A DNA stretch of 64,000 nt from JAIEPT01 sp038217425 (GTDB taxonomy: Bacteria; Planctomycetota; Planctomycetia; Gemmatales; Gemmataceae), in contig JBBQPM010000010.1 of assembly GCA_038217425.1 (NCBI GenBank), positions 1 to 64,000 of the forward strand, in the 5' to 3' direction. A model generated the notes under the pieces. That model had not been told where the DNA came from, ran no database searches, and was given only the letters and a program-made list of their open reading frames with translations. Positions 25,140-33,453 of this stretch are shown here, one piece after another; position 1 is the stretch's first letter; each line of letters opens with the position of its first letter. The position numbers and the translations under genes were made by a program.

Positions 25140-26432
25140 TTACCGCATCAAACACGATTCCATCTGATCGCGGATTGCCTGAAGTTTGATGCGCAGCACC
25201 AAATCGTTCGCGAAGGCGTACGTCAGGATTCGCTCGGCTTCGTCCTTCGGGATGCCGCGCGTCTGCAAGTAGTACATCTGCGCGTCGTCGAGTTGCCCGA
25301 CCGTGGCGCCGTGCGTGCACTTGACGTCGTCGGCAAAGATCTCGAGTTGCGGCTTCGTGTTAATGGTCGCCTGATCGGAGAGGAGCAACACTTTATTGGT
25401 CTGCTTGGCATCGGTCTTCTGGGCATCCTGGCGGACGAAGATCTTGCCGTTGTAAACGCCGTGCGCCTGGTCGTCGAGGATTCCCTTGTAAACTTGATGG
25501 CTCTGACAGTTGGGCTGCGCGTGATCGATGACCGTGTGATTATCGAGATGCTGCGTACCTCGGCCCGCGTAAAGCCCATTGACGACGGCATGGGCGTGCT
25601 GTCCGTCGAAACGCAGCCTCACCTCGTTGCGCACCAGGCCGCCGCCGAAGCCGATGTAGTTGGTCGTGAAATGCGTCTTGGCCGCGAGCGCGATCTGCGT
25701 GTTGGCAATGTGATACGCCGACGGGCTTTCTTGCTGCAGCTTGACGTGATCGAGCAGGGCGCTTTCCGCCAATGCGATCTCGGTGACCGCGTTCGTGAAG
25801 TACGATTCGTCCGCGGCGCCGAGCGAAAGATAGCGTTCGACAACGGTCGCCTGGGCGTTCGCGCCCAGAACGATCAAGAGCCGCGGCGACGTCACCGGCT
25901 TCTTGGCGCCCGGCTTCGTAACGAACAATATTTCGAGCGGGGCCTCGAGCACTTTGTTCGCGTCGACAATCAAGTACGCACCGTCGGCGAGCAGGCTGGT
26001 GTTGAGTGCCGTGAACGCGTGCTCCTGCGCATCGGCGATCCGGTTGAGATGTGTACTCAATGCGTCCGCCGAATGATGCGCGAGCGAGCCGAGCGCCACG
26101 CCGGTCGGCAAGGCGCCCAGGCGCGAGAGGCCGGGAGCGAACCAGCCGTTGACGAACGTCAGCCGAAACGCCTCGGGGGCAGCGAGGGGGGGCAATTGCT
26201 CTGCCTGGACCGCGTCCTTTTCTGCGAGCGAAAACGATTCCTTCTGCAAGGAAGCGAGATTGGTGAAGCGCCAATCTTCGGTCCGCGCGGTCGGCAGCTC
26301 GAGCTCGCGGAATCGACTGCGCGCCTGTTTGCGCAGGGAGGCGAAGTCGCCCGATTGGCGGTCGAGCAGGTCGAACCACTTCGCAGTGTTCGCTTTCAGA
26401 TCGGGTGCAGCCGTCGTGTACATGCTTTTCAT
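25140..26432 (-). CDS. sufD: Fe-S cluster assembly protein SufD
   Basis: A 430-residue protein of the SufB/SufD family, a right-handed beta-helix scaffold protein. The C-terminal core is clear: CTHGATVGQLDDAQMYYLQTRGIPKDEAERILTYAF contains the histidine that takes part in cluster building at the SufB-SufD interface (segment quoted in parts: THGATVGQLD, RGIPKDEAE). It pairs with SufB and the ATPase SufC in the SufBC2D scaffold. Its start overlaps the sufC stop by four bases (ATGA). A long inverted repeat lies downstream before sufSE. Confidence 0.93.
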   Translation of the reverse strand: MKSMYTTAAPDLKANTAKWFDLLDRQSGDFASLRKQARSRFRELELPTARTEDWRFTNLASLQKESFSLAEKDAVQAEQLPPLAAPEAFRLTFVNGWFAPGLSRLGALPTGVALGSLAHHSADALSTHLNRIADAQEHAFTALNTSLLADGAYLIVDANKVLEAPLEILFVTKPGAKKPVTSPRLLIVLGANAQATVVERYLSLGAADESYFTNAVTEIALAESALLDHVKLQQESPSAYHIANTQIALAAKTHFTTNYIGFGGGLVRNEVRLRFDGQHAHAVVNGLYAGRGTQHLDNHTVIDHAQPNCQSHQVYKGILDDQAHGVYNGKIFVRQDAQKTDAKQTNKVLLLSDQATINTKPQLEIFADDVKCTHGATVGQLDDAQMYYLQTRGIPKDEAERILTYAFANDLVLRIKLQAIRDQMESCLMR

Positions 26433-27193
26433 ACCGCCGCCGATTCCGTGAAGCCCATTTTGATCGGATCGTAGCCATGGGTTTCGAGGTCGAGCGCCAA
26501 TTCCTTGGGGCCCGACATGACGATGCGCCCCTTGTAGAGCACGTGCACCACGTCGGGGATAATGTGTTCGAGCAGCCGTTGATAATGCGTGATGACAAGC
26601 ACGCCGCGATCTTTCGTCCGCAATAAATTCACGCCCTCGGCAACCGCCTTGAGCGCATCGATATCGAGGCCCGAATCGGTCTCGTCGAGCACGCAGAGCT
26701 TCGGGTCGAGGATCGCCATCTGAAAGATTTCGTTGCGCTTTTTCTCGCCGCCGGAGAAACCTTCGTTGACGGAGCGTTTGAGCAGATCCTCCGGCATATG
26801 CAAGACTTTCATCTTCTCCTTGACGAGACGCAGAAACGCCGCGGCATCGAGTTCGGGTTGGCCGAGATACTTGCGTTTGGCGTTGACCGCGGCGCGTAGG
26901 AAGTAATTGTTGGTGACGCCGGGGATTTCGACGGGGTACTGAAAAGCGAGGAAGACGCCTTCGCCGGCCCGTGCTTCCGGGGACAATTCGAGCAGGTTCT
27001 TCCCCTCGAAGAGGACCTCGCCCTGCGTGACGTCGAACGTCTTTCGGCCCGCAAGAACGCCGGCAAGCGTGCTTTTGCCTGAGCCGTTGGGGCCCATGAT
27101 GGCGTGGACTTCCCCGGCATTGACCTGGAGATTGATGCCTCGCAGGATCTGCTTGTTTTCGACTTTCGCGTGTAAATTCGTGATGGTGAGCAT
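26429..27193 (-). CDS. sufC: Fe-S cluster assembly ATPase SufC
   Basis: A 254-residue ABC-type ATPase. Walker A is GPNGSGKST, the signature is FSGGEKKR, and Walker B runs into LDETDSGLD, characteristic of SufC. It powers conformational change in the SufBC2D scaffold. Length is normal. It is translationally coupled to sufD by an ATGA overlap. The 94 bases between it and sufB contain a family B inverted repeat, so the operon is physically interrupted there by a long hairpin. Confidence 0.97.
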   Translation of the reverse strand: MLTITNLHAKVENKQILRGINLQVNAGEVHAIMGPNGSGKSTLAGVLAGRKTFDVTQGEVLFEGKNLLELSPEARAGEGVFLAFQYPVEIPGVTNNYFLRAAVNAKRKYLGQPELDAAAFLRLVKEKMKVLHMPEDLLKRSVNEGFSGGEKKRNEIFQMAILDPKLCVLDETDSGLDIDALKAVAEGVNLLRTKDRGVLVITHYQRLLEHIIPDVVHVLYKGRIVMSGPKELALDLETHGYDPIKMGFTESAAV

Positions 27194-27221
27194 GATTTAG
27201 TAACTTCGCAATGTTCCAAGG

Positions 27222-27280
27222 AAAGCCCAGGGATGGCTATCCCTGGGGGAGGGTCCCAGGGATAGCCATCCCTGGGCTTT
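27222..27280. repeat. family B compound inverted repeat (copy 1)
   Basis: Perfect 26-bp arms, 27222-27247 and 27255-27280, with a 7-base loop. Each arm is itself an interrupted palindrome (cccaggga...tccctggg). It lies seven bases after the sufB stop (minus strand), inside the suf operon. Copy 2 is at 53962. Confidence 0.93.
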
Positions 27281-27287
27281 CGGAAGA

Positions 27288-28739
<1,452 letters not shown>

Positions 28740-28756
28740 AACTCCCTCGTTCTTCC

Positions 28757-29260
28757 TTACCGCAAAACATTGAGCGAGATAACGCCGGTCGGCTCCGCGA
28801 ACACGGCGCTGGCGAGTCGCCCGCGCAGTAGTTCGATGAGGTTGCCTTGATTCTGGACGAGGTCGGCAAGGCTGATCTGGTCCAGGGTACGGCGCATCCA
28901 CGTTTCCAGGGTTTGCCAAAGCGATTTTAGCGAACAGGCGGCCCGGTTATGGACGCAACCGTCCAGCGAGACGCCGGCATGGCGGTCGCAGTAATTGGCG
29001 TCGTCGTACAGGGGTTCGCCGAGAATCAACAGCACGGCGCCGAGTCCGACTTCGTCGGCGGACTTTGCCAGCCGATAGCCGCCAAACCTGCCGCGAACGC
29101 TCTCGATGAGTCCCGCTTCGCGCAAAACACCCATGAGTTTGGCCACATACGAGACCGAAAGCCCTTCCGCGGCCGCGATTTCCGGCAAGGTCGCGGTTTC
29201 AGCCTGGGCCAGGCGAATCAGGCAACGCAGCCCGTATTCTTCCTGGGCGGAGATTTTCAT
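28757..29260 (-). CDS. Rrf2 family Fe-S-type transcriptional regulator of the suf operon
   Basis: A 167-residue Rrf2 protein (IscR/SufR-like). The winged helix-turn-helix lies in residues about 1-75 (MKISAQEEYGLRCLIRLAQ, LSVSYVAKLMGVLREAGLIES, GRFGGYRLAK). Cys91, Cys102 and Cys109 are suited to bind a Fe-S cluster as sensor; the spacing (10 and 6 residues between them) differs from the IscR pattern. ATG 29260 with gaggga six bases before it is preferred to ATG 29266. As the first gene of the suf operon, it most likely represses its own promoter when clusters are sufficient. Confidence 0.9.
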   Translation of the reverse strand: MKISAQEEYGLRCLIRLAQAETATLPEIAAAEGLSVSYVAKLMGVLREAGLIESVRGRFGGYRLAKSADEVGLGAVLLILGEPLYDDANYCDRHAGVSLDGCVHNRAACSLKSLWQTLETWMRRTLDQISLADLVQNQGNLIELLRGRLASAVFAEPTGVISLNVLR

Positions 29261-29261
29261 G

Positions 29262-29306
29262 AACATTCCCTCAAGTGCTCAAGGTATTTTAGGGAATGTT
29301 TACCTT
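29262..29306. promoter_or_regulatory. two nested inverted repeats at the suf promoter, possible Rrf2 operator
   Basis: AACATTCCCT (29262-29271) and AGGGAATGTT (29291-29300) are perfect 10-bp complementary arms. AAGGTA (29281-29286) and TACCTT (29301-29306) form a second pair whose centres are 20 bases apart. Both overlap the predicted promoter. This is the layout expected of an operator for a dimeric regulator, but binding is inferred. Confidence 0.55.
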
Positions 29307-29314
29307 TTTGTCTA
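29286..29314 (-). promoter_or_regulatory. suf operon promoter
   Basis: On the minus strand TAGACA (29309-29314) and TAAAAT (29286-29291) are spaced by exactly 17 bases, each one base from the sigma-70 consensus. Transcription would start near 29279, about 20 bases before rrf2. Confidence 0.65.
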
Positions 29315-29399
29315 GTATCGCGAAGGGAAGAAACGGAAATGCAAAAACGCGTCGGCGGCACAAGTCCGCTGACGCGCGAAAAGTAGCTCTGAAGTGGGA

Positions 29400-29774
29400 T
29401 TACTCGGACTTGGGGGGCATCGTCGTGGAAAGCCCCGGCATCATGGTCGGCTCCGCCGTCTTGCGGTAACCCATGGCCCGGAGCACCTCGAGCACTTCGC
29501 TCCACGTCGGGAAGGGGCGGCGGTTCTCGCGCTTGTACTGGTCCATCGCCTTCATGAACTCGATTTCGTCGTTGTTGTAGTCGCGTTCGCACGTCGTCGG
29601 ATCGATCTGCCGTCGGCGTTCGCCCTGATCGCGGCGATCGGAACCGCTGCGGCGATCGACGGCAACCGGAATGGTTTTCTTGCGACGATCGTTGGCGCTG
29701 CGTTCGCCGCCGCGGCGATCGGTGACGCAGAGTTCTTGTTTCTTGAGCAGATCTTCGGTGGAAAGCTGGCTCAC
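29400..29774 (-). CDS. hypothetical protein with arginine-rich N-terminal half
   Basis: A 124-residue protein. Residues about 18-55 are packed with DRR/ERR repeats (DRRGGERSANDRRKK, DRRSGSDRRDQGERRR), a highly basic and acidic low-complexity stretch. Residues 68-105 form a probable helical domain (NDEIEFMKAMDQYKRENRR, PTWSEVLEVLRAMGYRK). I have the impression that this latter part is conserved among planctomycetes, but cannot confirm it. The start is GTG with ggag seven bases upstream, and a strong promoter is placed at 29840-29867. It may bind nucleic acid. Function is unknown. Confidence 0.75.
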   Translation of the reverse strand: MSQLSTEDLLKKQELCVTDRRGGERSANDRRKKTIPVAVDRRSGSDRRDQGERRRQIDPTTCERDYNNDEIEFMKAMDQYKRENRRPFPTWSEVLEVLRAMGYRKTAEPTMMPGLSTTMPPKSE

Positions 29775-29839
29775 GAGGGGACTCCACTGAAAGGAGATGG
29801 GAGTAAGCCACCCTGTTCATGGAGCGGCGCTACCTCACG

Positions 29840-29867
29840 AGTATAACTCAGAATCGGCGAATGACAA
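29840..29867 (-). promoter_or_regulatory. promoter for the gene at 29400-29774
   Basis: On the minus strand TTGTCA (29862-29867) and TATACT (29840-29845) are separated by 16 bases; each differs from consensus by one base. It lies about 70 bases before the GTG start and after the rplQ terminator. Confidence 0.6.
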
Positions 29868-29953
29868 ACCGCGGCGCGAAACTTTTCCGGTTTTTCCGAC
29901 TTTCCGCCCGCACAATCGTTAAGGATTGACGTCTCGCTCCAGCGCACTGGACG

Positions 29954-29981
29954 AAAAAACCCACGGCGGGAGGGCCGTGGG
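29954..29981 (-). terminator. intrinsic terminator after rplQ
   Basis: An 8-bp stem (29960-29967 with 29974-29981, cccacggc/gccgtggg), six-base loop, followed on the minus strand by six T residues (29954-29959). It ends the alpha operon 26 bases after the rplQ stop. Confidence 0.9.
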
Positions 29982-30007
29982 TCGGGAAGGTCCATTGGTT
30001 CTGAAAG

Positions 30008-30565
30008 CTACTTGGCTTCTTCCTTGGGCGCCTCGGAAACGGGCGTCTCGGTCGGTGCTTCCGCCTGAGGCTTTTCCTCGGGCTTCTCCTCCGGAGCGGG
30101 AGCCGGAGCCGGGACCGGAGCGGCGGCGCGCTTACGGATCCGGACTTCGCCTTCCTTGAGGAGTTCGAGGTAGGCAGTGGCGCCGGCGTCGCCGAGTCGG
30201 CGTTCGACGCGCTTGATGATACGGGTGTAGCCGCCGGGCCGAGTCTTGAACCGTGGGCCCAGATCGCTGAAGAGCTTCTGGACAATGGTCCGGGAGTCGG
30301 CGTCCTTTTGGTCGTCGCGTTCCTTCGGCTTCACCTCGGCGTTGGCCGCGGGGCCAAGCTGCATGATGGCCAGACGACGACTATGCAACCCTCCCTTGCG
30401 CGCCAGCGTGATGAGCTGTTCGACGAAAGGCCTGACCGCCTTGGCCTTGGGGAGCGTCGTGATGATCCGCTCATGGCGGAAGAGGGCCAGGGCCAAATTG
30501 CGGAAGAGCGCGAGCCGCTTCTCGTAATTACGGCTCAGCTGCCGGCCTTTTTTTAGATGTCGCAT
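30008..30565 (-). CDS. rplQ: 50S ribosomal protein L17
   Basis: A 185-residue L17. The core (MRHLKKGRQLSRNYEKR, LFRHERIITTLPKAKAVRP, GGYTRIIKRVERRLGD) is intact over about 140 residues. It carries a C-terminal tail of about 45 residues rich in Pro, Glu and Ala (PAPAPAPEEKPEEKPQAE), which the 120-130 residue bacterial L17 lacks. L17 lies near the exit tunnel of the large subunit. It is the last gene of the alpha operon and is followed by an intrinsic terminator. Confidence 0.96.
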   Translation of the reverse strand: MRHLKKGRQLSRNYEKRLALFRNLALALFRHERIITTLPKAKAVRPFVEQLITLARKGGLHSRRLAIMQLGPAANAEVKPKERDDQKDADSRTIVQKLFSDLGPRFKTRPGGYTRIIKRVERRLGDAGATAYLELLKEGEVRIRKRAAAPVPAPAPAPEEKPEEKPQAEAPTETPVSEAPKEEAK

Positions 30566-30593
30566 GGCAAATTCTCCGATGGACCGCCCGGGC

Positions 30594-31592
30594 TTAGCGC
30601 CTCGGCGTGGCCGACTTCATTCCCAGGATCAGGCCTCGTTCTTGCAATTTCGCTTTCACTTCCCGCAACGTCGTCTCGCCGAAGTTGCGGACCTCCAGCA
30701 ATTCGTCGTCCGAACGCATCACCAGGTCGCGGACCGTCGTGATGCCTTCGGATTCCAGGCAGTTGGTCGCCCGTACGGAAAGCTCAAGCTCGGCCAAGCT
30801 CATGTTCAGCTTGCGCTCAAGATCTTGATCGACCGCGTCGGTTTGGGTAACCGCTTCGGCTCGGTCGTCGAGCATCAGCTCGGGGCCGGGCTCCGCGTAC
30901 TGGATAAACGGGTTGAGATGCTTCCGCAGGATCTTGGCCGCCTCGACGAGCGCCAGTTGTGGCGTGATGGTCCCGTTGGACCAGATCTCGAGGACGAGAC
31001 GATCGTAATTGGTGCGTTGGCCAACGCGGGTCTCTTCAATTTCCATCTTCACGCGGACAATCGGCGAGAAGCTCGAATCGACCGGGATGACGCCGATCTC
31101 GCGCTCCTTCTGCGTATTTTCTTCCGCAGTTCGGTAGCCGCGACCGTTCTCAACCGTCATTTCGACAACGAAGGGAACGTCGTCCGTCATGGTGGCGAGA
31201 ATGTGTTCCGGGTTGATGATCTGGATCGAATCGTCGTGCATGACGTTCGCGCCGGTGACCACGCCCTTGTCGTGACGTTCGATGCGAATGACCTTGGGCT
31301 GATCGCTGAGGTTCTTGACGATCAAACTCTTGACGTTGAGGATGATGTCGGTGACGTCTTCGACGACGCCGGCGATGCTGCTGATCTCGTGTTGGACGCC
31401 CTGGATCTTGACGCGTGTGATGGCGCTGCCTTCCAGGGAGGAGAGCAGAACGCGTCGTAAGCTGTTACCGACGGTGACGCCGAACCCGCGTTCGAAGGGT
31501 TCCGCGTAGAATTTTCCATAAGTATCGGTTCGGGTATCCCGATCGCTGGACAGACGGTTCGGCAGTTCCAGCCCACGCCATTTGACGCGCAT
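30594..31592 (-). CDS. rpoA: DNA-directed RNA polymerase alpha subunit
   Basis: A 332-residue alpha subunit. The N-terminal domain (FEPFERGFGVTVGNSLRRVLLSS-type assembly region, seen as ERGFGVTVGNSLRRVLL) mediates dimerisation and beta/beta-prime assembly. The C-terminal domain (residues about 255-320, ELELSVRATNCLESEGITTV) contacts UP elements and activators. ATG 31592 has ggagg nine bases upstream; the open frame before it extends through a terminator and is not coding. Its usual neighbours rpsD and rplQ flank it. An intrinsic terminator lies between rpsD and this gene. Confidence 0.97.
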   Translation of the reverse strand: MRVKWRGLELPNRLSSDRDTRTDTYGKFYAEPFERGFGVTVGNSLRRVLLSSLEGSAITRVKIQGVQHEISSIAGVVEDVTDIILNVKSLIVKNLSDQPKVIRIERHDKGVVTGANVMHDDSIQIINPEHILATMTDDVPFVVEMTVENGRGYRTAEENTQKEREIGVIPVDSSFSPIVRVKMEIEETRVGQRTNYDRLVLEIWSNGTITPQLALVEAAKILRKHLNPFIQYAEPGPELMLDDRAEAVTQTDAVDQDLERKLNMSLAELELSVRATNCLESEGITTVRDLVMRSDDELLEVRNFGETTLREVKAKLQERGLILGMKSATPRR

Positions 31593-31622
31593 AGATCGAG
31601 GCCTCCAAAAAGACGGGTGAGC

Positions 31623-31653
31623 AAAAAAAGCCCGGCGAGCGTTCCCGCCGGGC
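31623..31653 (-). terminator. intrinsic terminator between rpsD and rpoA
   Basis: An 8-bp GC stem (31630-31637 gcccggcg with 31646-31653), eight-base loop, followed on the minus strand by seven T residues (31623-31629). It lies 19 bases after rpsD and 31 bases before rpoA, inside the alpha operon. The stem matches the groL terminator. Confidence 0.85.
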
Positions 31654-31671
31654 AGCACGCCTTGCGCCGTT

Positions 31672-32310
31672 TTAGCGGGCGCAGAATTCGATGATGAGTT
31701 GTTCTTGCAGCTCGACGTCCTTGTTGAGCCGGGGATCGACGTCGCCGCGGGTCGGGAGTCGGCGAACCATCCCTTCCGGGGGCTCCGAGCCGGTGATCTC
31801 CAAAAAGTCGGGGATCGGCTGACCCTGGGTCTGGTTGAGCTTCACCAGCTCCATGCTGCCTTTACGCGGCTTGATGGCGATCTTGTCGTTGGCCTCGACG
31901 AGAAGGCTGGGGATGTTGCAGTGGTGGCCGTTAATGGTCACGTGCCCGTGGCCAACCAGCTGGCGGGCGGCGGCGCGGGAAGGAGCAAAGCCCAGGCGAT
32001 GGATGATATTGTCGAGGCGCCGTTCCAGAATGCTGAGCAGGGCTTCGCCGGTGCTCTCCTTGGAGCGGGAAGCGAGCACGAAGTAGCGCTGGAACTGCCG
32101 TTCGAGCAGGCCGTAGAAGCGCTTGAGTTTCTGCTTCTCGCGGAGGCGCACGCCGTACTGGCTAAGTTTGCCGCGGCGGGTGTGCATGCCGGGGGGCGTG
32201 TTTCGACGTTCGATCGCGCACTTGGGCGAGTCGCAGCGTGTCCCCTTGAGGTACAGCTTGACGCCTTCGCGACGGCACATCTTGCAGACGGAATCGAGAT
32301 TTCGAGCCAT
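31672..32310 (-). CDS. rpsD: 30S ribosomal protein S4
   Basis: A 212-residue S4. The zinc-binding type N-terminus has four cysteines (CKMC at 9-12, Cys26 and Cys31), and the S4 RNA-binding domain is seen in RLDNIIHRLGFAPSRAAARQLVGHGHVTING (recognised in parts). S4 initiates small-subunit assembly and in Escherichia coli represses translation of the alpha operon. Gene order rpsK-rpsD-rpoA is canonical. Confidence 0.97.
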   Translation of the reverse strand: MARNLDSVCKMCRREGVKLYLKGTRCDSPKCAIERRNTPPGMHTRRGKLSQYGVRLREKQKLKRFYGLLERQFQRYFVLASRSKESTGEALLSILERRLDNIIHRLGFAPSRAAARQLVGHGHVTINGHHCNIPSLLVEANDKIAIKPRKGSMELVKLNQTQGQPIPDFLEITGSEPPEGMVRRLPTRGDVDPRLNKDVELQEQLIIEFCAR

Positions 32311-32349
32311 AGCAGCGCAGATCCGGAGAAAGATTGGGAAAGGAATGAA

Positions 32350-32730
32350 TTACACGCGGCGTTTCTTGGGAGGCCGGCAACCATTGTGCGGCAGCGGCGT
32401 AACGTCTTCGATCGCCTTGACGTTCAGCCCGGCGGCCTGCAGCGCGGTGACCGCCGACTCGCGGCCGGAGCCAGGGCCCTTGACCTTGACTTCGATCTCT
32501 TTCAGCCCAAACTTCTGCGCCCGTTCGGCCGCGACTTCGGCAGCACGCTGAGCGGCGAAGGGGGTGCTCTTACGGCTCCCCTTGAAGCCGACGGTACCGG
32601 CGGAGGCAAAGCAGAGGGTATCGCCATTCGTGTCCGTGATGGTCACAATGGTGTTGTTGAAGGTCGACTTAATGTGCGCGACGCCTCGGCTGACGTTGCG
32701 TCTCGTCTTCTTCTTTTTGGTTTTGGCCAC
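32350..32730 (-). CDS. rpsK: 30S ribosomal protein S11
   Basis: A 126-residue S11 of normal length, with VAHIKSTFNNTIVTITD, SAGTVGFKGSRKSTPFAAQ and the C-terminal DVTPLPHNGCRPPKKRRV. It lies in the platform of the small subunit near the mRNA exit. The frame runs back to 32751, but GTG 32730 (GTG-GCC-AAA) has aggggt upstream and gives the expected MAKTKKK start. Confidence 0.96.
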   Translation of the reverse strand: MAKTKKKKTRRNVSRGVAHIKSTFNNTIVTITDTNGDTLCFASAGTVGFKGSRKSTPFAAQRAAEVAAERAQKFGLKEIEVKVKGPGSGRESAVTALQAAGLNVKAIEDVTPLPHNGCRPPKKRRV

Positions 32731-32820
32731 GTCGGAAACCCCTAAATACAAACAGCGCCCGCTCGACTTTGCGAAGCCGGGCTGAATTTTTTATGAATCT
32801 TGGAGGAAAAAGCCAGCGGA

Positions 32821-33204
32821 CTAGCGCATTTCCTTGACGCCCTTCTTGCCGGCGACGGTCTTGCGAGGCCCTTTGCGAGTCCGGGCGTTGGTTCGGGTGC
32901 GTTGCCCGCGAACCGGCAAACCTCGGCGATGCCGCATGCCGCGGTAGCAGCCGATGTCGCGTAGGCGGGCAATGTTCTGCTGAATCTGGCGACGCAAGGG
33001 GCCTTCGACCACGTACTCGCGGTCGAGAATGGTGGCGATCCGCGCGACGTCTTCGTCGGTCAGATCCTTTGCCTTGCGGAGAGGATCGATCTTCGCCTTT
33101 TCGCACAACTCGATCGAGGTGGTGGGACCGATCCCGTAAATGTAACGCAGCGAAATGTGTGTCGCCTTATCGTTGGGCAAGTCGACGCCAAGAATACGAG
33201 GCAT
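32821..33204 (-). CDS. rpsM: 30S ribosomal protein S13
   Basis: A 127-residue S13 of normal length: MPRILGVDLPNDK, ISLRYIYGIG, the helix-two-turn-helix region and the basic GLPVRGQRTRTNARTRKGP tail that reaches the P-site tRNA. ATG 33204 has aggag ten bases upstream; the longer frame to 33261 overlaps rpmJ. It follows rpmJ by 20 bases. Confidence 0.97.
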   Translation of the reverse strand: MPRILGVDLPNDKATHISLRYIYGIGPTTSIELCEKAKIDPLRKAKDLTDEDVARIATILDREYVVEGPLRRQIQQNIARLRDIGCYRGMRHRRGLPVRGQRTRTNARTRKGPRKTVAGKKGVKEMR

Positions 33205-33224
33205 GGATGCGAATCTCCTAAAGC

Positions 33225-33338
33225 TTAACCTTGGCGTTGTTTGTGACGCGGATTGGTGCAAATCACGCGCAGCTTACCAGCCCGCTTGATCAACTTGCAA
33301 TTCTCGCAAATGCGTTTCACGCTCGAACGGACTTTCAT
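33225..33338 (-). CDS. rpmJ: 50S ribosomal protein L36
   Basis: A 37-residue protein, MKVRSSVKRICENCKLIKR... ending RHKQRQG. Its zinc ligands Cys11, Cys14, Cys27 and His32 mark the zinc-binding form. An aaggtgag site precedes the ATG. It opens the alpha operon here. Upstream of it is an unrelated gene rather than infA or secY. Confidence 0.95.
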   Translation of the reverse strand: MKVRSSVKRICENCKLIKRAGKLRVICTNPRHKQRQG

Positions 33339-33393
33339 AACTCACCTTCACTTCGAAGCTACGGCCGAGCCGAGGTTTTTACCCGAAACCACA

Positions 33394-33421
33394 ATTATAC
33401 AACAGCTGCGTTAGGCGACAA
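33394..33421 (-). promoter_or_regulatory. alpha operon promoter
   Basis: On the minus strand TTGTCG (33416-33421) and a perfect TATAAT (33394-33399) are spaced by 16 bases, 56 bases before rpmJ. An A/T-rich run precedes the -35 box. This would make rpmJ the first gene of the transcript. Confidence 0.7.
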
Positions 33422-33453
33422 GATGCAAAAAAATCGGCACGCGATTTGGGACT

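Noticed and set aside
28740..28919. 60-residue N-terminal extension of SufB
   Set aside because: Proline/arginine-rich, overlaps rrf2, and unlike any SufB; ATG 28739 has a good ribosome binding site.
29262..29300. RNA hairpin that would hide the rrf2 ribosome binding site
   Set aside because: The 29291-29300 arm lies upstream of the predicted transcription start near 29279, so it would not be in the mRNA; an operator reading fits better.
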